Origin: Fretibacterium fastidiosum | GTDB taxonomy: Bacteria > Synergistota > Synergistia > Synergistales > Aminobacteriaceae | Reading direction: 5' to 3' | NCBI RefSeq assembly: GCF_964642095.1 | Contig: NZ_OZ209244.1 | Coordinates: forward strand, 1,302,001-1,366,000 | Length of the DNA stretch: 64,000 nucleotides | Part shown: one piece after another, positions 25,576-35,014 of the stretch | How positions within the stretch are numbered: position 1 is the stretch's first letter | How the letters are laid out: each line of letters opens with the position of its first letter | Made by a program: the position numbers and the translations under genes | The notes under the pieces: model-generated | The model's database searches: none | Told to the model about the DNA's origin: nothing | What the model saw: the letters and a program-made list of their open reading frames with translations, nothing else

Positions 25576-26082
25576 TCAATACCCTTTATATCGTTTCAGA
25601 AAATTCACTACCGTCATTTTATTTATGTTCTCGAGTATTTCATTGTCAGTTTCCCACCATGTATCGCCAAGAAAACAACAACTGTCAACATAATGCCACG
25701 GAACAATGGAAGCCAAGATTCCCCACTCATCATCCGAAAGAGCCAGATGGTGTAGATCTATATGGTGCGTTAAGCGTATTGCAAATTCATCATTGAATCT
25801 ATACATCACATGGAATTCTTCATTTTCCATAAAACTTGACTTGGTCGATAAAAATTTCTGATAAAGCATAGAGCTGGGGATATCACAGGTTTCAATTTCG
25901 TCCTCAAACAACTCTCTCAATATTGTTTGTGCAGACATCCCTTCAATAGAGGCTGGGAGCAGCTCTTCCACTGATTCATGAAACAAGCTTATAGCATTCG
26001 AGCGAACACTCCCTGGAAATAAAAGTTTATTTCTGACGATAATCCTTGTATACAAATTTCGTTCCCCTCTTAAAGCTGACAT
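25576..26082 (-). CDS. Putative immunity protein of module 6
   Basis: A 168-residue protein with no recognised family. It is acidic and rich in aromatic residues, with HHIDLHHLALSDDEW near the middle and CCFLGDTWWETD near residue 140. It starts 37 bases after the toxin-tip stop at 26119 and is coupled at its end to the ankyrin gene. The start codon lies inside a hairpin (26076-26115) that could control its translation. The role is inferred from the toxin - immunity - ankyrin order. Confidence 0.58.
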   Translation of the reverse strand: MSALRGERNLYTRIIVRNKLLFPGSVRSNAISLFHESVEELLPASIEGMSAQTILRELFEDEIETCDIPSSMLYQKFLSTKSSFMENEEFHVMYRFNDEFAIRLTHHIDLHHLALSDDEWGILASIVPWHYVDSCCFLGDTWWETDNEILENINKMTVVNFLKRYKGY

Positions 26083-26115
26083 GACCTCTAATGCTAAGTT
26101 CAGAGATCATGTCAG
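26076..26115 (-). promoter_or_regulatory. Hairpin covering the immunity start (module 6)
   Basis: CTGACATGACCTCT and AGAGATCATGTCAG pair over 14 bases with one wobble. The stem includes the ATG at 26082, so if it folds in mRNA it would limit start access. It is positioned as in other modules, between tip and immunity gene. Confidence 0.6.
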
Positions 26116-26118
26116 TTA

Positions 26119-26445
26119 TTAGATTTTGTTTGTCTTCAAACTTAGATCTCGTTCGTAGCTATTAAAATCCTTACCCGATGGATACTTTTTATTATGCACC
26201 AGCACGCTGCCGGCGACGAAGTAGGAGTTGAAGTCCTCGACGTCGAGGTTGTAGACGGGGATGGGGGAGTCCAACTTCTCAAGCCTCAGTCCCGTTACAA
26301 CCCCCGCATCCCCGGAGAGTGCCCGGATCGCGTCCCCAACCGCCAGGTCGCCTGCAGCAACCCAGCCCCTGCGTGCAGCAGCTCGCCGTTCTCCAGGACA
26401 AATACTTCCTTGACGACCTTCAGCGCCAGCTCGCCGGCGTTGCGT
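26119..26445 (-). pseudogene. Damaged Hint domain with short toxin-tip stub (module 6)
   Basis: From 26445 down: TGELALKVVKEVFVLEN then the same internal deletion as in module 7, then the strands up to VLVHN. A 23-residue stub KKYPSGKDFNSYERDLSLKT follows and ends at a stop at 26119. The N-terminal part of Hint, including the nucleophilic cysteine, is missing. Not functional as a toxin in this form. Confidence 0.82.
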
Positions 26446-26446
26446 A

Positions 26447-26465
26447 AAATTTTATTGTCAAGTTG
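26447..26465. repeat. Island junction motif, short form
   Basis: Minus strand CAACTTGACAATAAAATTT, 18 bases after the stop of the ankyrin-Sel1 gene. Its flanks match those of the copy at 17233-17253. Confidence 0.7.
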
Positions 26466-26482
26466 CAGGGCTTATATCAATT

Positions 26483-29041
26483 TTATTTGCCTTTTTTTGT
26501 TTTATTTATCAATTCCAGCCTGGCCTGTGCGTCAGGGTTCCCCAACCTCGCGGCCTTACGGTACCACTTTATGGCTTCCTCATGATTCTGCTCTACACCC
26601 TTTCCCTTCTCATACATCAGGCCGAGATTGCATTGCGCTGTAGCGTCTCCCTGTTCTGCAGCCTTATGATACCATTTTTCCGCTTCTATGTTGTTTTGCT
26701 TGACCCCCCAACCTTTACTGTAAAAGAAACCAAGATTGCATTGTGCTGCGGCGTCTCCCTGCTCCGCCGCTCTTCGGTACAGTTCCGCGGCCTTCGCATA
26801 GTCCCGAGCCACTCCGCAACCCTGTTCGTACATCAAGCCAAGGTTGAACTCTGCCGAGGCAAGACCTTGTTCGACCGCCTTGCAATACCACTCCACGGCC
26901 TTCCCGTAGTCCTGCTTTACCCCCTCGCCTCCGTAATACAATACTCCGAGGTTGTACTGCCCCCAGGCATCTCCCCGCTCCCCTGCTATGCGAAAGCACT
27001 CCGCTGCTTTTGCATAATCCTTACCTACTCCATTACCATTCGCATACATAAGACCCAAGTAGCGCGGCGCAGATGCGTCGCCTCCTTCCATTGCCCTGCG
27101 AAACCACTCTGCAGCCTGTTTGTAGTTTCGCCTCACTCCATCTCCCTCGTGATACAGCAGCCCAAGCTTGCGCGCAGCCTCCGCATCTCCCTCGTTCGCA
27201 GCTTTTCGGTACGATTCAGTGGCGCTTCTGTCCGAACCTTCCTTTCTCAGCATCTTCTTAATGAACTGCATCATTGGAGCCACATCCTTCCCAGAACCCT
27301 CGTCAGACTGTCGTATTCCTCCCGCCTCAGCTCCCAGACGGGTTTGAACATACCGGCTCTTTAAATTTTTGTTCTCCTGCGCATAGTCTGCAGCACGTCT
27401 GCCATCCGTGTCCCTTATGTCGATATCCGCCCCCGCATCGAGCAGCGTGTCGACAATCCTGGATGTGTTCCACCTCGCGGCCAGCATCAATGCCGTGTGA
27501 CCCTCTTCATCCCGTGCGTTGACGTCCAGACCGGCATCGAGCAGCGCCTTCACAACATCCGGTTTCCGGCTATTCAACGCAGCCAACATCAATACGGTCG
27601 TCCCTGCACTTACGGGGACATCCGTCGTCTTGTTATTGATGATAGCGGCAAAGATATCACCATCTGCCGTGTCCGTTGTCATTGCTGTCGTACTGGCTTC
27701 AAGCTTCGCGTTCGCGTTGGCCCCCACCTCAAGCAGGGTTTTCACGATACGAAGGGAGTTCCATCTCGCCGCCATCATCAGCGCCGTCATGCCATCGTTG
27801 TTCCTCGCCTCGACATCCATGCCGATATCGACCAATGCTTTGATAATTTTGGGGTTGGGGGCACTATCTGCAGCAACCGTCAGCAGCGTGTCTCCATACG
27901 AATCCCTCACGTCGGGATTTGCTCCGGCGTCAAGCAACGTCTTCATGAGGCCGAGCCTGCCCTCTCGTGCCGCAAACACCAGTGCCGTAGAACCGGATCC
28001 GTCCCTGGCCTCAATATCCGCACCAGCTTTGAGCAGCACCTCGACGGCTCTGGAGGATCGTGCGTATAGCAGCGGGGTCATGCCAATATTAAAACTCTTC
28101 TCTACCTTAGCATTGACGTCAGCTCCCGCTTCAAGCAACGCCTTGATAACACCAGGAGTGCCATTGAATGCAGCAGAGTGCAACGCCATCGCGCCGTCTT
28201 TATCCCTCGCATTGACGTCCGCTCCCGCTTCAAGCAGGAGATTGACGACTTCAAGCTCTTTGGAGTTCGCGGCCATCTTCAGCGCTGTATTACCATCCTT
28301 ATCCCGGGCGTTGACATCCGAACCGGACTGGATCAGGAGGTTGACGATCTCGGCAATTTCCGGCCTTTTGTCTATAAAAAGCCACTGTACTGCCGCCATC
28401 AGTACAGTGCTGTCGTTTTCGTCTCTTGCGTGAACGTCTGCGCCCGCTTCAAGTAATACCTTGAGCGCACCAAGGGTGCCGTCTCTTGCAGCATACATCA
28501 ACGCTGTCTTACCGTATTGATCTCTTGCTTCAATATCCGCACCGGAAAAAAGCAAAATTTTGATAATCTCAGGGGTGCTGTTCATTGCAGCATGCATCAA
28601 AGCTGTTTTGTCACGTTTGTCCTTCGCATTGACGTCCGCTCCTGCATGAAGAAGAACTTTGACAATTTCTGGATTTATATTTTTCATCGCGGCCATAATC
28701 AAAGCCGTACCACCGTAATTATCCTTCGTCTCAGTATCTGCACTAGCTTGGATTAGCGTGTCGACAACCTTGGGATTTGAATTCCTTGTTGCCGCCAGAA
28801 TCAGCGAGGTATTGCCATCCTCATCCTTTGCGTTGACATCCGCACCAGCCTGAAGCAGCATGTTAATGATTTCAGGGTCCAAATTTTCTTCTGCGGCTGC
28901 CATTAGAGCCGTCCGGTTGTTCTGGTTTTTGGCATCGATACAGATACCTGTCTGAATTGCTTCCCGAACCTGTTGCACAGAACCGTATTTGCAAAGCTCC
29001 ACAAATTTTTCCGGACTTGTCATGAACAAAATCTCCTCCAA
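26483..29041 (-). CDS. Ankyrin-Sel1 fusion protein (852 aa)
   Basis: Residues about 10-560 hold some fifteen ankyrin repeats, with one Thr/Asn-rich insert near residue 455 like the one in the 429-residue protein. A linker of about 45 residues follows. Residues about 605-835 hold six Sel1 repeats (GDAxAQCNLGxMYExGxGVxQN) and the lysine-rich KTKKGK tail of the free Sel1 protein. The ankyrin part matches the other island ankyrin proteins and the Sel1 part matches 17271-18731, so it is a fusion of two island families. It directly follows the HH-type toxin fragment with no small immunity gene between, which makes it a candidate immunity factor. No signal peptide. Confidence 0.88.
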   Translation of the reverse strand: MEEILFMTSPEKFVELCKYGSVQQVREAIQTGICIDAKNQNNRTALMAAAEENLDPEIINMLLQAGADVNAKDEDGNTSLILAATRNSNPKVVDTLIQASADTETKDNYGGTALIMAAMKNINPEIVKVLLHAGADVNAKDKRDKTALMHAAMNSTPEIIKILLFSGADIEARDQYGKTALMYAARDGTLGALKVLLEAGADVHARDENDSTVLMAAVQWLFIDKRPEIAEIVNLLIQSGSDVNARDKDGNTALKMAANSKELEVVNLLLEAGADVNARDKDGAMALHSAAFNGTPGVIKALLEAGADVNAKVEKSFNIGMTPLLYARSSRAVEVLLKAGADIEARDGSGSTALVFAAREGRLGLMKTLLDAGANPDVRDSYGDTLLTVAADSAPNPKIIKALVDIGMDVEARNNDGMTALMMAARWNSLRIVKTLLEVGANANAKLEASTTAMTTDTADGDIFAAIINNKTTDVPVSAGTTVLMLAALNSRKPDVVKALLDAGLDVNARDEEGHTALMLAARWNTSRIVDTLLDAGADIDIRDTDGRRAADYAQENKNLKSRYVQTRLGAEAGGIRQSDEGSGKDVAPMMQFIKKMLRKEGSDRSATESYRKAANEGDAEAARKLGLLYHEGDGVRRNYKQAAEWFRRAMEGGDASAPRYLGLMYANGNGVGKDYAKAAECFRIAGERGDAWGQYNLGVLYYGGEGVKQDYGKAVEWYCKAVEQGLASAEFNLGLMYEQGCGVARDYAKAAELYRRAAEQGDAAAQCNLGFFYSKGWGVKQNNIEAEKWYHKAAEQGDATAQCNLGLMYEKGKGVEQNHEEAIKWYRKAARLGNPDAQARLELINKTKKGK

Positions 29042-29060
29042 ATACCTGCCTGAGCAACTC

Positions 29061-29102
29061 CATACCCTGACTTCTCAATATAAAAAATAAAGACAGGGTA
29101 TG
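29061..29102 (-). promoter_or_regulatory. Hairpin between toxin fragment and ankyrin-Sel1 gene (module 5)
   Basis: CATACCCTG and CAGGGTATG form a perfect nine-base stem around an AT-rich 24-base loop. It lies in the gap between the tip stop (29153) and the ankyrin-Sel1 start (29041). Confidence 0.6.
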
Positions 29103-29152
29103 AGGTTGAATGACGTTGTTTCTTCAGTCTTGATAAAACTATGCATCTAAAA

Positions 29153-29832
29153 TTAAACTGATCTGGACCACAGGATTCGAAGGAGAATGTTTGCGACTAG
29201 AGTTTTCTCTCGAATATCCCTTAAATAACTATTGAGATATTTTTCGGCATTCTTCAGAAAATCCTCCATCAGTCCAGAATGACTCTCATATTTTTTATAA
29301 ATTTCTGTTAAAGCATTGATGACTTGGTTCTTAAAAGTGGGATCCGTTTTGAGAAGGTTTGTGAAGTGCCCTCCACCAAGCCATCTTGAAAATTTTCCAT
29401 TTTCAAAACTATCTATAGCGGCATGGATACTACGATGAACCTCTGTTGGAAGTTCTGTTAACGTTTGTTTAGGATCTCCACCCAAGTATTTAGGGATCGA
29501 ATGATGCTTTGCGTACCCACACCTATTATGCACCAGCACGCCGCCGGCGACGAAGTAGGAGTTGAAGTCCTCGACGTCGAGGTTGTAGACAGAGATCGGT
29601 TTGTTCAGCTTCTCAAACTTCAGTCCCGTTACAACCCCCGCATCCCCGGAGAGTGCCTGGATCGCGTCCCCAACCGCCAGGTCTCCTGCCGCTACCCAGC
29701 CCCTGCTCACGACGTAGAACGGGTGGCTGGTCGTCGCGTCGACGTCATCGCTGCCAAGCTCGATGTGCAACAGCTCGTCGTTCTCCCGGACGAGGACCTC
29801 CTTGACCGCCTTCAGCGCCCTCTCGCCGGTCT
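29153..29832 (-). pseudogene. Truncated Hint + HH-type nuclease-like toxin tip (module 5)
   Basis: Hint sequence from TGERALKAVKEVLVRENDEL to VLVHN is intact in frame, but the first part with the catalytic cysteine is missing. The tip of about 120 residues begins GYAKHHSIPKYLGGDPKQTL and continues ELPTEVHRSIHAAID, followed by helices. Paired histidines followed by IPK-x-LGG and a later HxxxH are what one expects of HNH/HHH-type nuclease tips; this is a motif-level call. A start codon is available only inside Hint (29770), so any product would be cytoplasmic. Confidence 0.72.
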
Positions 29833-29852
29833 ATTACGTTATGTCTTTTATC

Positions 29853-29879
29853 GTGATTCCCGGCAGAGCCGGGAATCAC
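29853..29879. terminator. Terminator-like hairpin after module 4
   Basis: GTGATTCCCGGC - AGA - GCCGGGAATCAC: a perfect 12-base stem with a three-base loop, 11 bases after the stop of the 81-residue immunity gene. There is no strong U-run on either strand. It takes the place of the junction motif, which is absent at this boundary. Confidence 0.6.
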
Positions 29880-29889
29880 TCAATCAGTT

Positions 29890-30135
29890 TTAGTCAGAAC
29901 ATTCTTCAATAAGTTTGTCAATTTCTTCACATTGATTAAGATCTGTACACGTAAAGGTCTCTCCATCGCCTTTAAATTTTTCGATATCTATAGAACCATC
30001 ATCTTGAAACTCGACTTCCCAGCGTTCTCCAGGAATTGCTATTTCTACCATTACACCTACTGGTCGAACTTTGTTGAGCCGATAGTAAATGCTTTTCTCT
30101 TCAAGCATGTTAAGAAATCTTATAAACTGCTCCAT
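29890..30135 (-). CDS. Small RHS immunity-type protein (81 aa, module 4)
   Basis: Starts MEQFIRFLNMLEEKSIYYRL and contains VMVEIAIPGERWEVEFQDDG. This matches a widespread small protein that follows RHS/WapA-type toxins in many bacteria; I recognise the pattern but no biochemical name. The ATG at 30135 has a TAAGGAGG ribosome site; the longer frame from 30168 overlaps the toxin stop and is not favoured. It lies ten bases after the tip of module 4, so the toxin-immunity pair is still intact as a unit. Confidence 0.75.
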   Translation of the reverse strand: MEQFIRFLNMLEEKSIYYRLNKVRPVGVMVEIAIPGERWEVEFQDDGSIDIEKFKGDGETFTCTDLNQCEEIDKLIEECSD

Positions 30136-30145
30136 GATTGCCTCC

Positions 30146-31108
30146 TTATTTTTTGAAGCGCCCGTCAATCAACAACTTCCAAATGTTCCGCCAGGCTCTC
30201 GCTCCAGACTGTGCTTTTTTAAGCACCTCCCTTATCGTCATATCAAGTAGAACTGGATCATCCCAACTTGGACCGCCCGGGGGTCGAAAAGCGTGTCTAA
30301 TTCTTCCCAGCCTTTCTTTTAAAACCTCCCTTACAGTTTTGTCTAAAAATGCTTTTACTAATGTCAGGTCAATCTCCCTGAGGAGATCGGACATTAAGAT
30401 ATGACCATTAAGGATCGTTTCCAGTGTAATGTAATTGATGACAGACAGAATTACAATTGCTCCCGCACGAGGCACCAGCACCCCCAACGCTGCGTAGAAA
30501 TTCAATCCCCCCGCGGTGGAGAGGATGCCATGTCCGGCCAGGCCGCCAAGCATTTCTCCCAGCGAGAACAGCCCTGTCGGGTCGGTGTTGTTGACGGGGT
30601 TCGCGTTGGCGTACAGGTACTTATGCAGGCTCAGCGGGTCTTGCCGGTTCCCCTGGTGCGGGTCCAGGCTCAGGAACGTCCCCGTCTTCGGGTCCATGTA
30701 TCGCGCCCGCAGCTGATACAGCTCCGTCGTCCGGTCGAAACGCTCGCCCGCGTACTGGTAGTCGTTCTCCGTCACGCCCGTGCGCGACGTCGTCTCCCCC
30801 CACGCGTCGTACGTCCAGCGGTCTGTCACCTGGCCCGACTCGTTCGCCAGCATCCGTACCGAACCGTGCCCGTCGACCAGGTACCAGCGCTTCGCTCCGC
30901 CCCGCTCCATGGAGATCAGGTCGTCCCCGCCGCGGGTGTAGTAGGCCAGGGGCACTCCCGTGCCGTCCGTCTCCGCCACCACGTGGGATATCCAGTGGTT
31001 CGCGTCCACCAGATACCGGACCGTGACGCCCTCACGCGACTTCCGGATACGGTTGCCGCGCCAGTCGTAGCCGTACTCCTCTACCGCCACGTTCGCGCCC
31101 TCCTGCAC
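30146..31108 (-). pseudogene. 5'-truncated RHS with toxin tip, no Hint (module 4)
   Basis: A 320-residue open frame. It begins at the VQEGANVAVEEYGYDWRGN point of the core and passes through DPKTGTFLSLDPHQGN and NNTDPTGLFSL. The pre-toxin linker of variant B is cut after GGLNF. The tip of about 110 residues then starts without any Hint domain and ends in WRNIWKLLIDGRFKK. It is the most complete displaced module with its immunity partner. The secretion signal and most YD repeats are missing, so it is presumed silent unless recombined onto the intact gene. Confidence 0.82.
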
Positions 31109-31124
31109 CGCAAAACAATAACTC

Positions 31125-31140
31125 TTATTCGATTGTCAAG
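31125..31140. repeat. Island junction motif, variant
   Basis: Minus strand CTTGACAATCGAATAA followed by GAGTTATTGTTTTGCGG and then the rhs fragment. The outer TGGCAC/GTGCCA ends of the extended form are lost. Confidence 0.75.
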
Positions 31141-31260
31141 AATTCGGAGACTCTGTAGTTTTGTTCAATTTCCTTTTCCATCGTCGTTCATAACGTCATC
31201 GACGTCATCGCAGGAAAGCTTAAAAAGGCGAGGAGCCAAAAAATCCCCTTCGCTTAAAAA

Positions 31261-31647
31261 TCAAGGTTTGTAGAGAGTAATTCCAAATTCAGCATTCAGC
31301 GAAGCCAAAAGGGCTATTGTTTCTTTTGAAAAGCATAACTCCGGCGCGTCGCCGTCCTCCATCACTACAATGCCATCAAAAACTACATCAATTTCATAAT
31401 CTTTGACTAGTTGCTGAAGCACCTCCACCTTAGAGCCAAGCATGGAGATCATTTCATCAAATTTTTCCTCCAAACACCTGCAAAACGATTTATCGGTTTC
31501 TATATACCAGTAGTAAAACGGCTCTGGTATTGCTACAGTTTGCTTACCTTTTTTAGGTGCTATCCCTAATAAGTCAGTAATGACATCCATGGGAAACGCG
31601 CAAACGATGCTAAAAATAACCTTGATTGTAGGATACATATAGTTCAC
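31261..31647 (-). CDS. DUF4279-like putative immunity protein (module 3)
   Basis: A 128-residue protein. It has an N-terminal IKVIFSIVCAFPMDVITDLLGIAPKKG segment, a central YYWYIET, and the end CFSKETIALLASLNAEFGIT. This layout (LGI.P early, W/Y middle, LS.E..A.L end) resembles DUF4279 proteins, which are often found beside toxins. It follows the toxin tip of module 3 by 118 bases, with a short hairpin (31663-31693) in the gap. Cytoplasmic. Immunity is the likely role. Confidence 0.62.
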   Translation of the reverse strand: MNYMYPTIKVIFSIVCAFPMDVITDLLGIAPKKGKQTVAIPEPFYYWYIETDKSFCRCLEEKFDEMISMLGSKVEVLQQLVKDYEIDVVFDGIVVMEDGDAPELCFSKETIALLASLNAEFGITLYKP

Positions 31648-31662
31648 CCCGTGCTGTTAAAT

Positions 31663-31693
31663 TAAGGTAGGCAAAAGCTCAATACCTGCCTTA
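31663..31693 (-). promoter_or_regulatory. Hairpin between toxin tip and immunity gene (module 3)
   Basis: TAAGGTAGG and CCTGCCTTA pair over nine bases with one wobble, loop of 13 bases. It lies 16 bases upstream of the immunity start. Confidence 0.5.
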
Positions 31694-31765
31694 TCGCTTC
31701 AGTTAACGCCCAATGGCCTAAGGTTATGTGATTCAAATCAAGCTTATGTCATTTCCAGAATTAAG

Positions 31766-32935
31766 TCATTTATTTGGATAGTATAACCCCGTATGTACTG
31801 GTATTGCGTTTTTACCCTTACTTCCCTTGATAACCCTCACCAGTAGAATTTCTCGTGTATGTTCGTCAATTGCCATATTATATTGACTTGATGCTTTTTT
31901 AACATAGTCTTTTTTTAGCAATTCAGCACTATCATAATTAACAGTCTGCGCAACCTTATTAGCTCTGTCATCATTACGTATTTCTTTACACCCATTATGC
32001 ACCAACACGCCGCTTCCGACGAAGTAGGTATCGAAGTCCTCGACGTCGAGGTTGTAGACGGGGATGGGGGACTCCAGCTTTTCAAGCCTCAGTGCCGTCA
32101 CCGTCCGAACGTCGCCGGAGAGCGCCCGGATGCTGTCCCCAACCACCAGGTCTCCCGCGGCAACCCAGCCCCTGCCCACAACGTAGAACGGATGACTGGT
32201 GGTCGCGTCGACGTCCCCGCTGCCCGTTTCGATGCGTAGCAGCTCGTCGTTCTCCCGGACGAGGACCTCCTTGACCGCCTTCAGCGCCAGCTCGCCGGTC
32301 TCGACGTTGTACGACCACACCCGATCCCCAGCCTGAACCTCGGCGATGCGCTTGAACCCCGCCTCCGTCGCCACCAGCGTGTCACCGTCAAAGCAGCTCG
32401 GCCAGAAAATCATGGCCAGGTCCATCGCGATATTCAGACCCGCAACCAGCATCCCCGCAACGTCGTTATTCGCCCTCGCCTCAAGGTATGCCTCGAAGTT
32501 TTTCTTGACGCTGTACCCAGCCAGCGCCTTCGTCAGCGTCTGAATCACAACGTGCGTTTCACAGATGCCGATCATCCCGGCGACCGACACGATCCCGTTG
32601 CTCAGCGCAAGCAGAAACTGCTCCGAGTCCTCCGTCATCATCGCCACGACAAGGCTCCTCATCGCGCACAGGAACTGGATGCCATACCCCGCCTTCTGCA
32701 GCATCCTAAGCGCCGTCAGGAAATTCAATCCCCCCGCAGTGGAGAGGATGCCGTGGCCGGCCAGGCCGCCCAACATCCCGCCAAACGAGAACATTCCCGT
32801 CGGGTCGGTGTTGTTGACGGGGTTCGCGTTGGCGTACAGGTACTTGTGCAGGCTCAGCGGATCTTGCCGGTTCCCCTGGTGCGGGTCCAGGCTCAGGAAC
32901 GTCCCCGTCTTCGGGTCCATGTACCGCGCCCGCAA
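31766..32935 (-). pseudogene. 5'-truncated RHS-Hint with toxin tip (module 3)
   Basis: A 389-residue frame from the core end (YMDPKTG) through linker variant B and a complete Hint domain: CFDGDTLVATEAGFKRI start and VLVHN end. The tip of about 70 residues carries NKVAQTVNYDSAELLKKDYV and ends IPVHTGLYYPNK. Similar NKVAQ...DYV tips are familiar from RHS/Hint toxins of other bacteria; activity unknown. Upstream, from 32936 to 33047, the core continues to VQEGANVAVEEYG, but a deletion at the repeated CGCGGG has shifted the frame. Tip and Hint are therefore intact but disconnected from any secretion signal. Confidence 0.82.
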
Positions 32936-33047
32936 CTGATACAGCTCCGTCGTCCGGTCAAAGCGCTCGCCCGCGATTTCCGGATGCGGTTACCGCGCCA
33001 GTCGTAGCCGTACTCCTCCACCGCCACGTTCGCGCCCTCCTGCCCCG

Positions 33048-33083
33048 TGGCGCAATACCTTTATTTCGATTATCAAGGTGCCA
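33048..33083. repeat. Island junction motif, extended form (copy 3)
   Basis: TGGCGC...GTGCCA with the minus-strand core CTTGATAATCGAAATA. It is directly followed by the truncated rhs core of module 3. Confidence 0.78.
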
Positions 33084-33089
33084 GACTTT

Positions 33090-33190
33090 AAGATTGACAT
33101 TCGTTTAATGGCAGCAAAGAAAAACAGTTGACCGTTCTGCTACGTCATTGAAATGCCTGCTTCATGAGCTTCTCTTCAATTCTTTCAGGT
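33090..33190. repeat. Degenerate copy of the flank of immunity family A
   Basis: About 100 bases beside the junction motif match, with many substitutions, the 3' flank of the live immunity gene (35185-35290) and the matching region at 16590-16690. The coding part is no longer readable. A fourth family A cassette probably decayed here. Confidence 0.6.
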
Positions 33191-33270
33191 ACTTTATCAA
33201 GAAATTAAAAGCTTTATTGTGAGACCAATATAAGTTCCCTTACAGCTAAAGCGGGGGGATACTCAATCGG

Positions 33271-33873
33271 TCACAACAGATCATGAATATTCTTAGCATG
33301 CTCCAGGTTTTTCCACCATTCTTTCAGCATACTTTTCTTCTCGTTTGAGATGCGATCATCCATAAGATATTCCTCGATAGGAACCACTTCTTTGACCATT
33401 TTCTTACTGTTGTTAAGTAAATGTTCCAAATCTGTAATGGTAAAATTACTGTCTGTATTTATGATGTTAGCCAATTGGCAAAATGCCTCGGTGCAAATTT
33501 GCTTGCTGCAGATATATTCAAGCTGATAGATCGCAATTTGACTATGCGCCAGTGAAATCATAAGCGATCGACGTGTGCTGCGGGACGGATACTTGATGAT
33601 CTTCTGAAATACATCATCAGTAACTGCCTTGCTGTTGACATAGTGTAAAAGGGTGTCCAGAAAACCCACAACGCCACATAATGAATAGCTCTTTTCTATC
33701 AGCGTTAACAGCGTCTCTCTGCTGCTTTCCCGCCCTGCCTGCTCAAACCACTCGTCATTGTAATCATCATTAAAGAGTGCATCACATACAACGTTCATTT
33801 CCGCATCACTCATTTTCATGATCTCTTTCAACGTTATCGATTTTACTGATCCAAGAGTTACTTTACCGAGCAT
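33271..33873 (-). CDS. Putative immunity protein of module 2
   Basis: A 200-residue helical protein of no recognised family. It contains SLMISLAHSQIAIYQLEYI and other paired helices that could be HEAT-like. Its ATG overlaps the toxin-tip stop by 11 bases (the tip ends EWYYAR), so toxin and immunity are translationally coupled, which is strong positional evidence for the role. AT-rich compared with the rhs DNA. No signal peptide. Confidence 0.65.
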   Translation of the reverse strand: MLGKVTLGSVKSITLKEIMKMSDAEMNVVCDALFNDDYNDEWFEQAGRESSRETLLTLIEKSYSLCGVVGFLDTLLHYVNSKAVTDDVFQKIIKYPSRSTRRSLMISLAHSQIAIYQLEYICSKQICTEAFCQLANIINTDSNFTITDLEHLLNNSKKMVKEVVPIEEYLMDDRISNEKKSMLKEWWKNLEHAKNIHDLL

Positions 33874-35014
33874 AATACCACTCCTTTATCCCATCTTTAA
33901 TCTGCTGTGAGTATTTATCGACAAATCTTTTTGCTTTTACGCTCAGCTTTCCAACTACTACTTCGCCTAGTTCATCAATAGATGCAACTTTCTTTCCGGC
34001 TTCCCGAATATGAGCATGTCCCCTAAAATGATTAGGTTCTCCGCCTTTCTGTACATCTGCACGGAGATTCCCCTCTTTTGCAACACATACATTATGCACC
34101 AGCACGCCGCCGGCGACGAAGTAGGAGTTGAAGTCCTCGACGTCGAGGTTGTAGACGGGGATCGGGGACTCCAGCTTCTCAAGCCTCAGTCCCGTTACAA
34201 CCCCTGCATCCCCGGAGAGCGCCTGGATCGCGTCCCCAACCACCAGGTCCCCCGCCGCTACCCAGCCCTTGCCCACGACGTAGAACGGGTGGTTGGTCGT
34301 CGCATCGATGGCGCCCCGGCTCGTCTCGATGTGCAGAAGCTCGTCGTTCTCCCGGACGAGGACCTCCTTGACCGCCTTCAGCGCCCTCTCGCCGGTCTCG
34401 ACGTTGTACGACCACACCCGGTCCCCGGCCTGAACCTCGTCGATGCGCTTGAACCCCGCCTCCGTCGCCACCAACGTGTCGCCGTCAAAGCAGGTTTCAT
34501 GCAGCACGGCAAGGTTCAACGAAAGCTGCAGAGCGGATAACAACATTTGGGGAACGTCGTCATCCCGAACGGCTTTCAGAAAAGCCTCCAAGCTCTCGTT
34601 TGCTCCATACGCTGCAAGAGCTTTCGTAAGTATCTGCATTGCAAGATGCGATTCACAGATCCTGGAAAAGCTTGCAATTGAGACAAGCCCATTCGCTATT
34701 GCAAGCAGGACCCCTTCGGTTTTTCCCGTCAGAGCAGCCGTGACCAGTGCCGTTATTGAATACGAGACGTTGGCAACGTGGGCTGCGTTCATCAACATCT
34801 GGAATGCCAGTGCGTAGTTCAGCGTAACCGTGCCATTCAAAATGTCCAGAACAAACAGCGAACCCGTCATTTCTCCCAGCGAGAACAGCCCTGTCGGGTC
34901 GGTGTTGTTGACGGGGTTCGCGTTGGCGTACAGGTACTTGTGCAGGCTCAGCGGATCTTGCCGGTTCCCCTGGTGCGGGTCCAGGCTCAGGAACGTCCCC
35001 GTCTTCGGGTCCAT
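33863..35014 (-). pseudogene. 5'-truncated RHS-Hint with toxin tip (module 2)
   Basis: A 383-residue frame holding the core end, linker variant A (nearly the same as in the intact rhs), a complete Hint (CFDGDTLVATEAGFKRI to VLVHN) and a tip of about 75 residues. The tip shows NHFRGHAHIREAGKKVASI and ends YSQQIKDGIKEWYYAR. Upstream core continues to 35141 but is out of frame after a deletion at CGCGGG, the same deletion as in module 3. The tip overlaps its immunity gene. A single recombination in Hint or linker could place this tip onto the intact rhs. Confidence 0.83.

Noticed and set aside
31125..31140. Junction motif read as a -35 promoter box (TTGACA)
   Set aside because: The hexamer matches, but no copy has a plausible -10 at 16-18 bases downstream, and one copy reads TTGGCA and two read TTGATA. 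A promoter role alone does not explain the extended inverted ends. It is kept as a junction element of unknown function.
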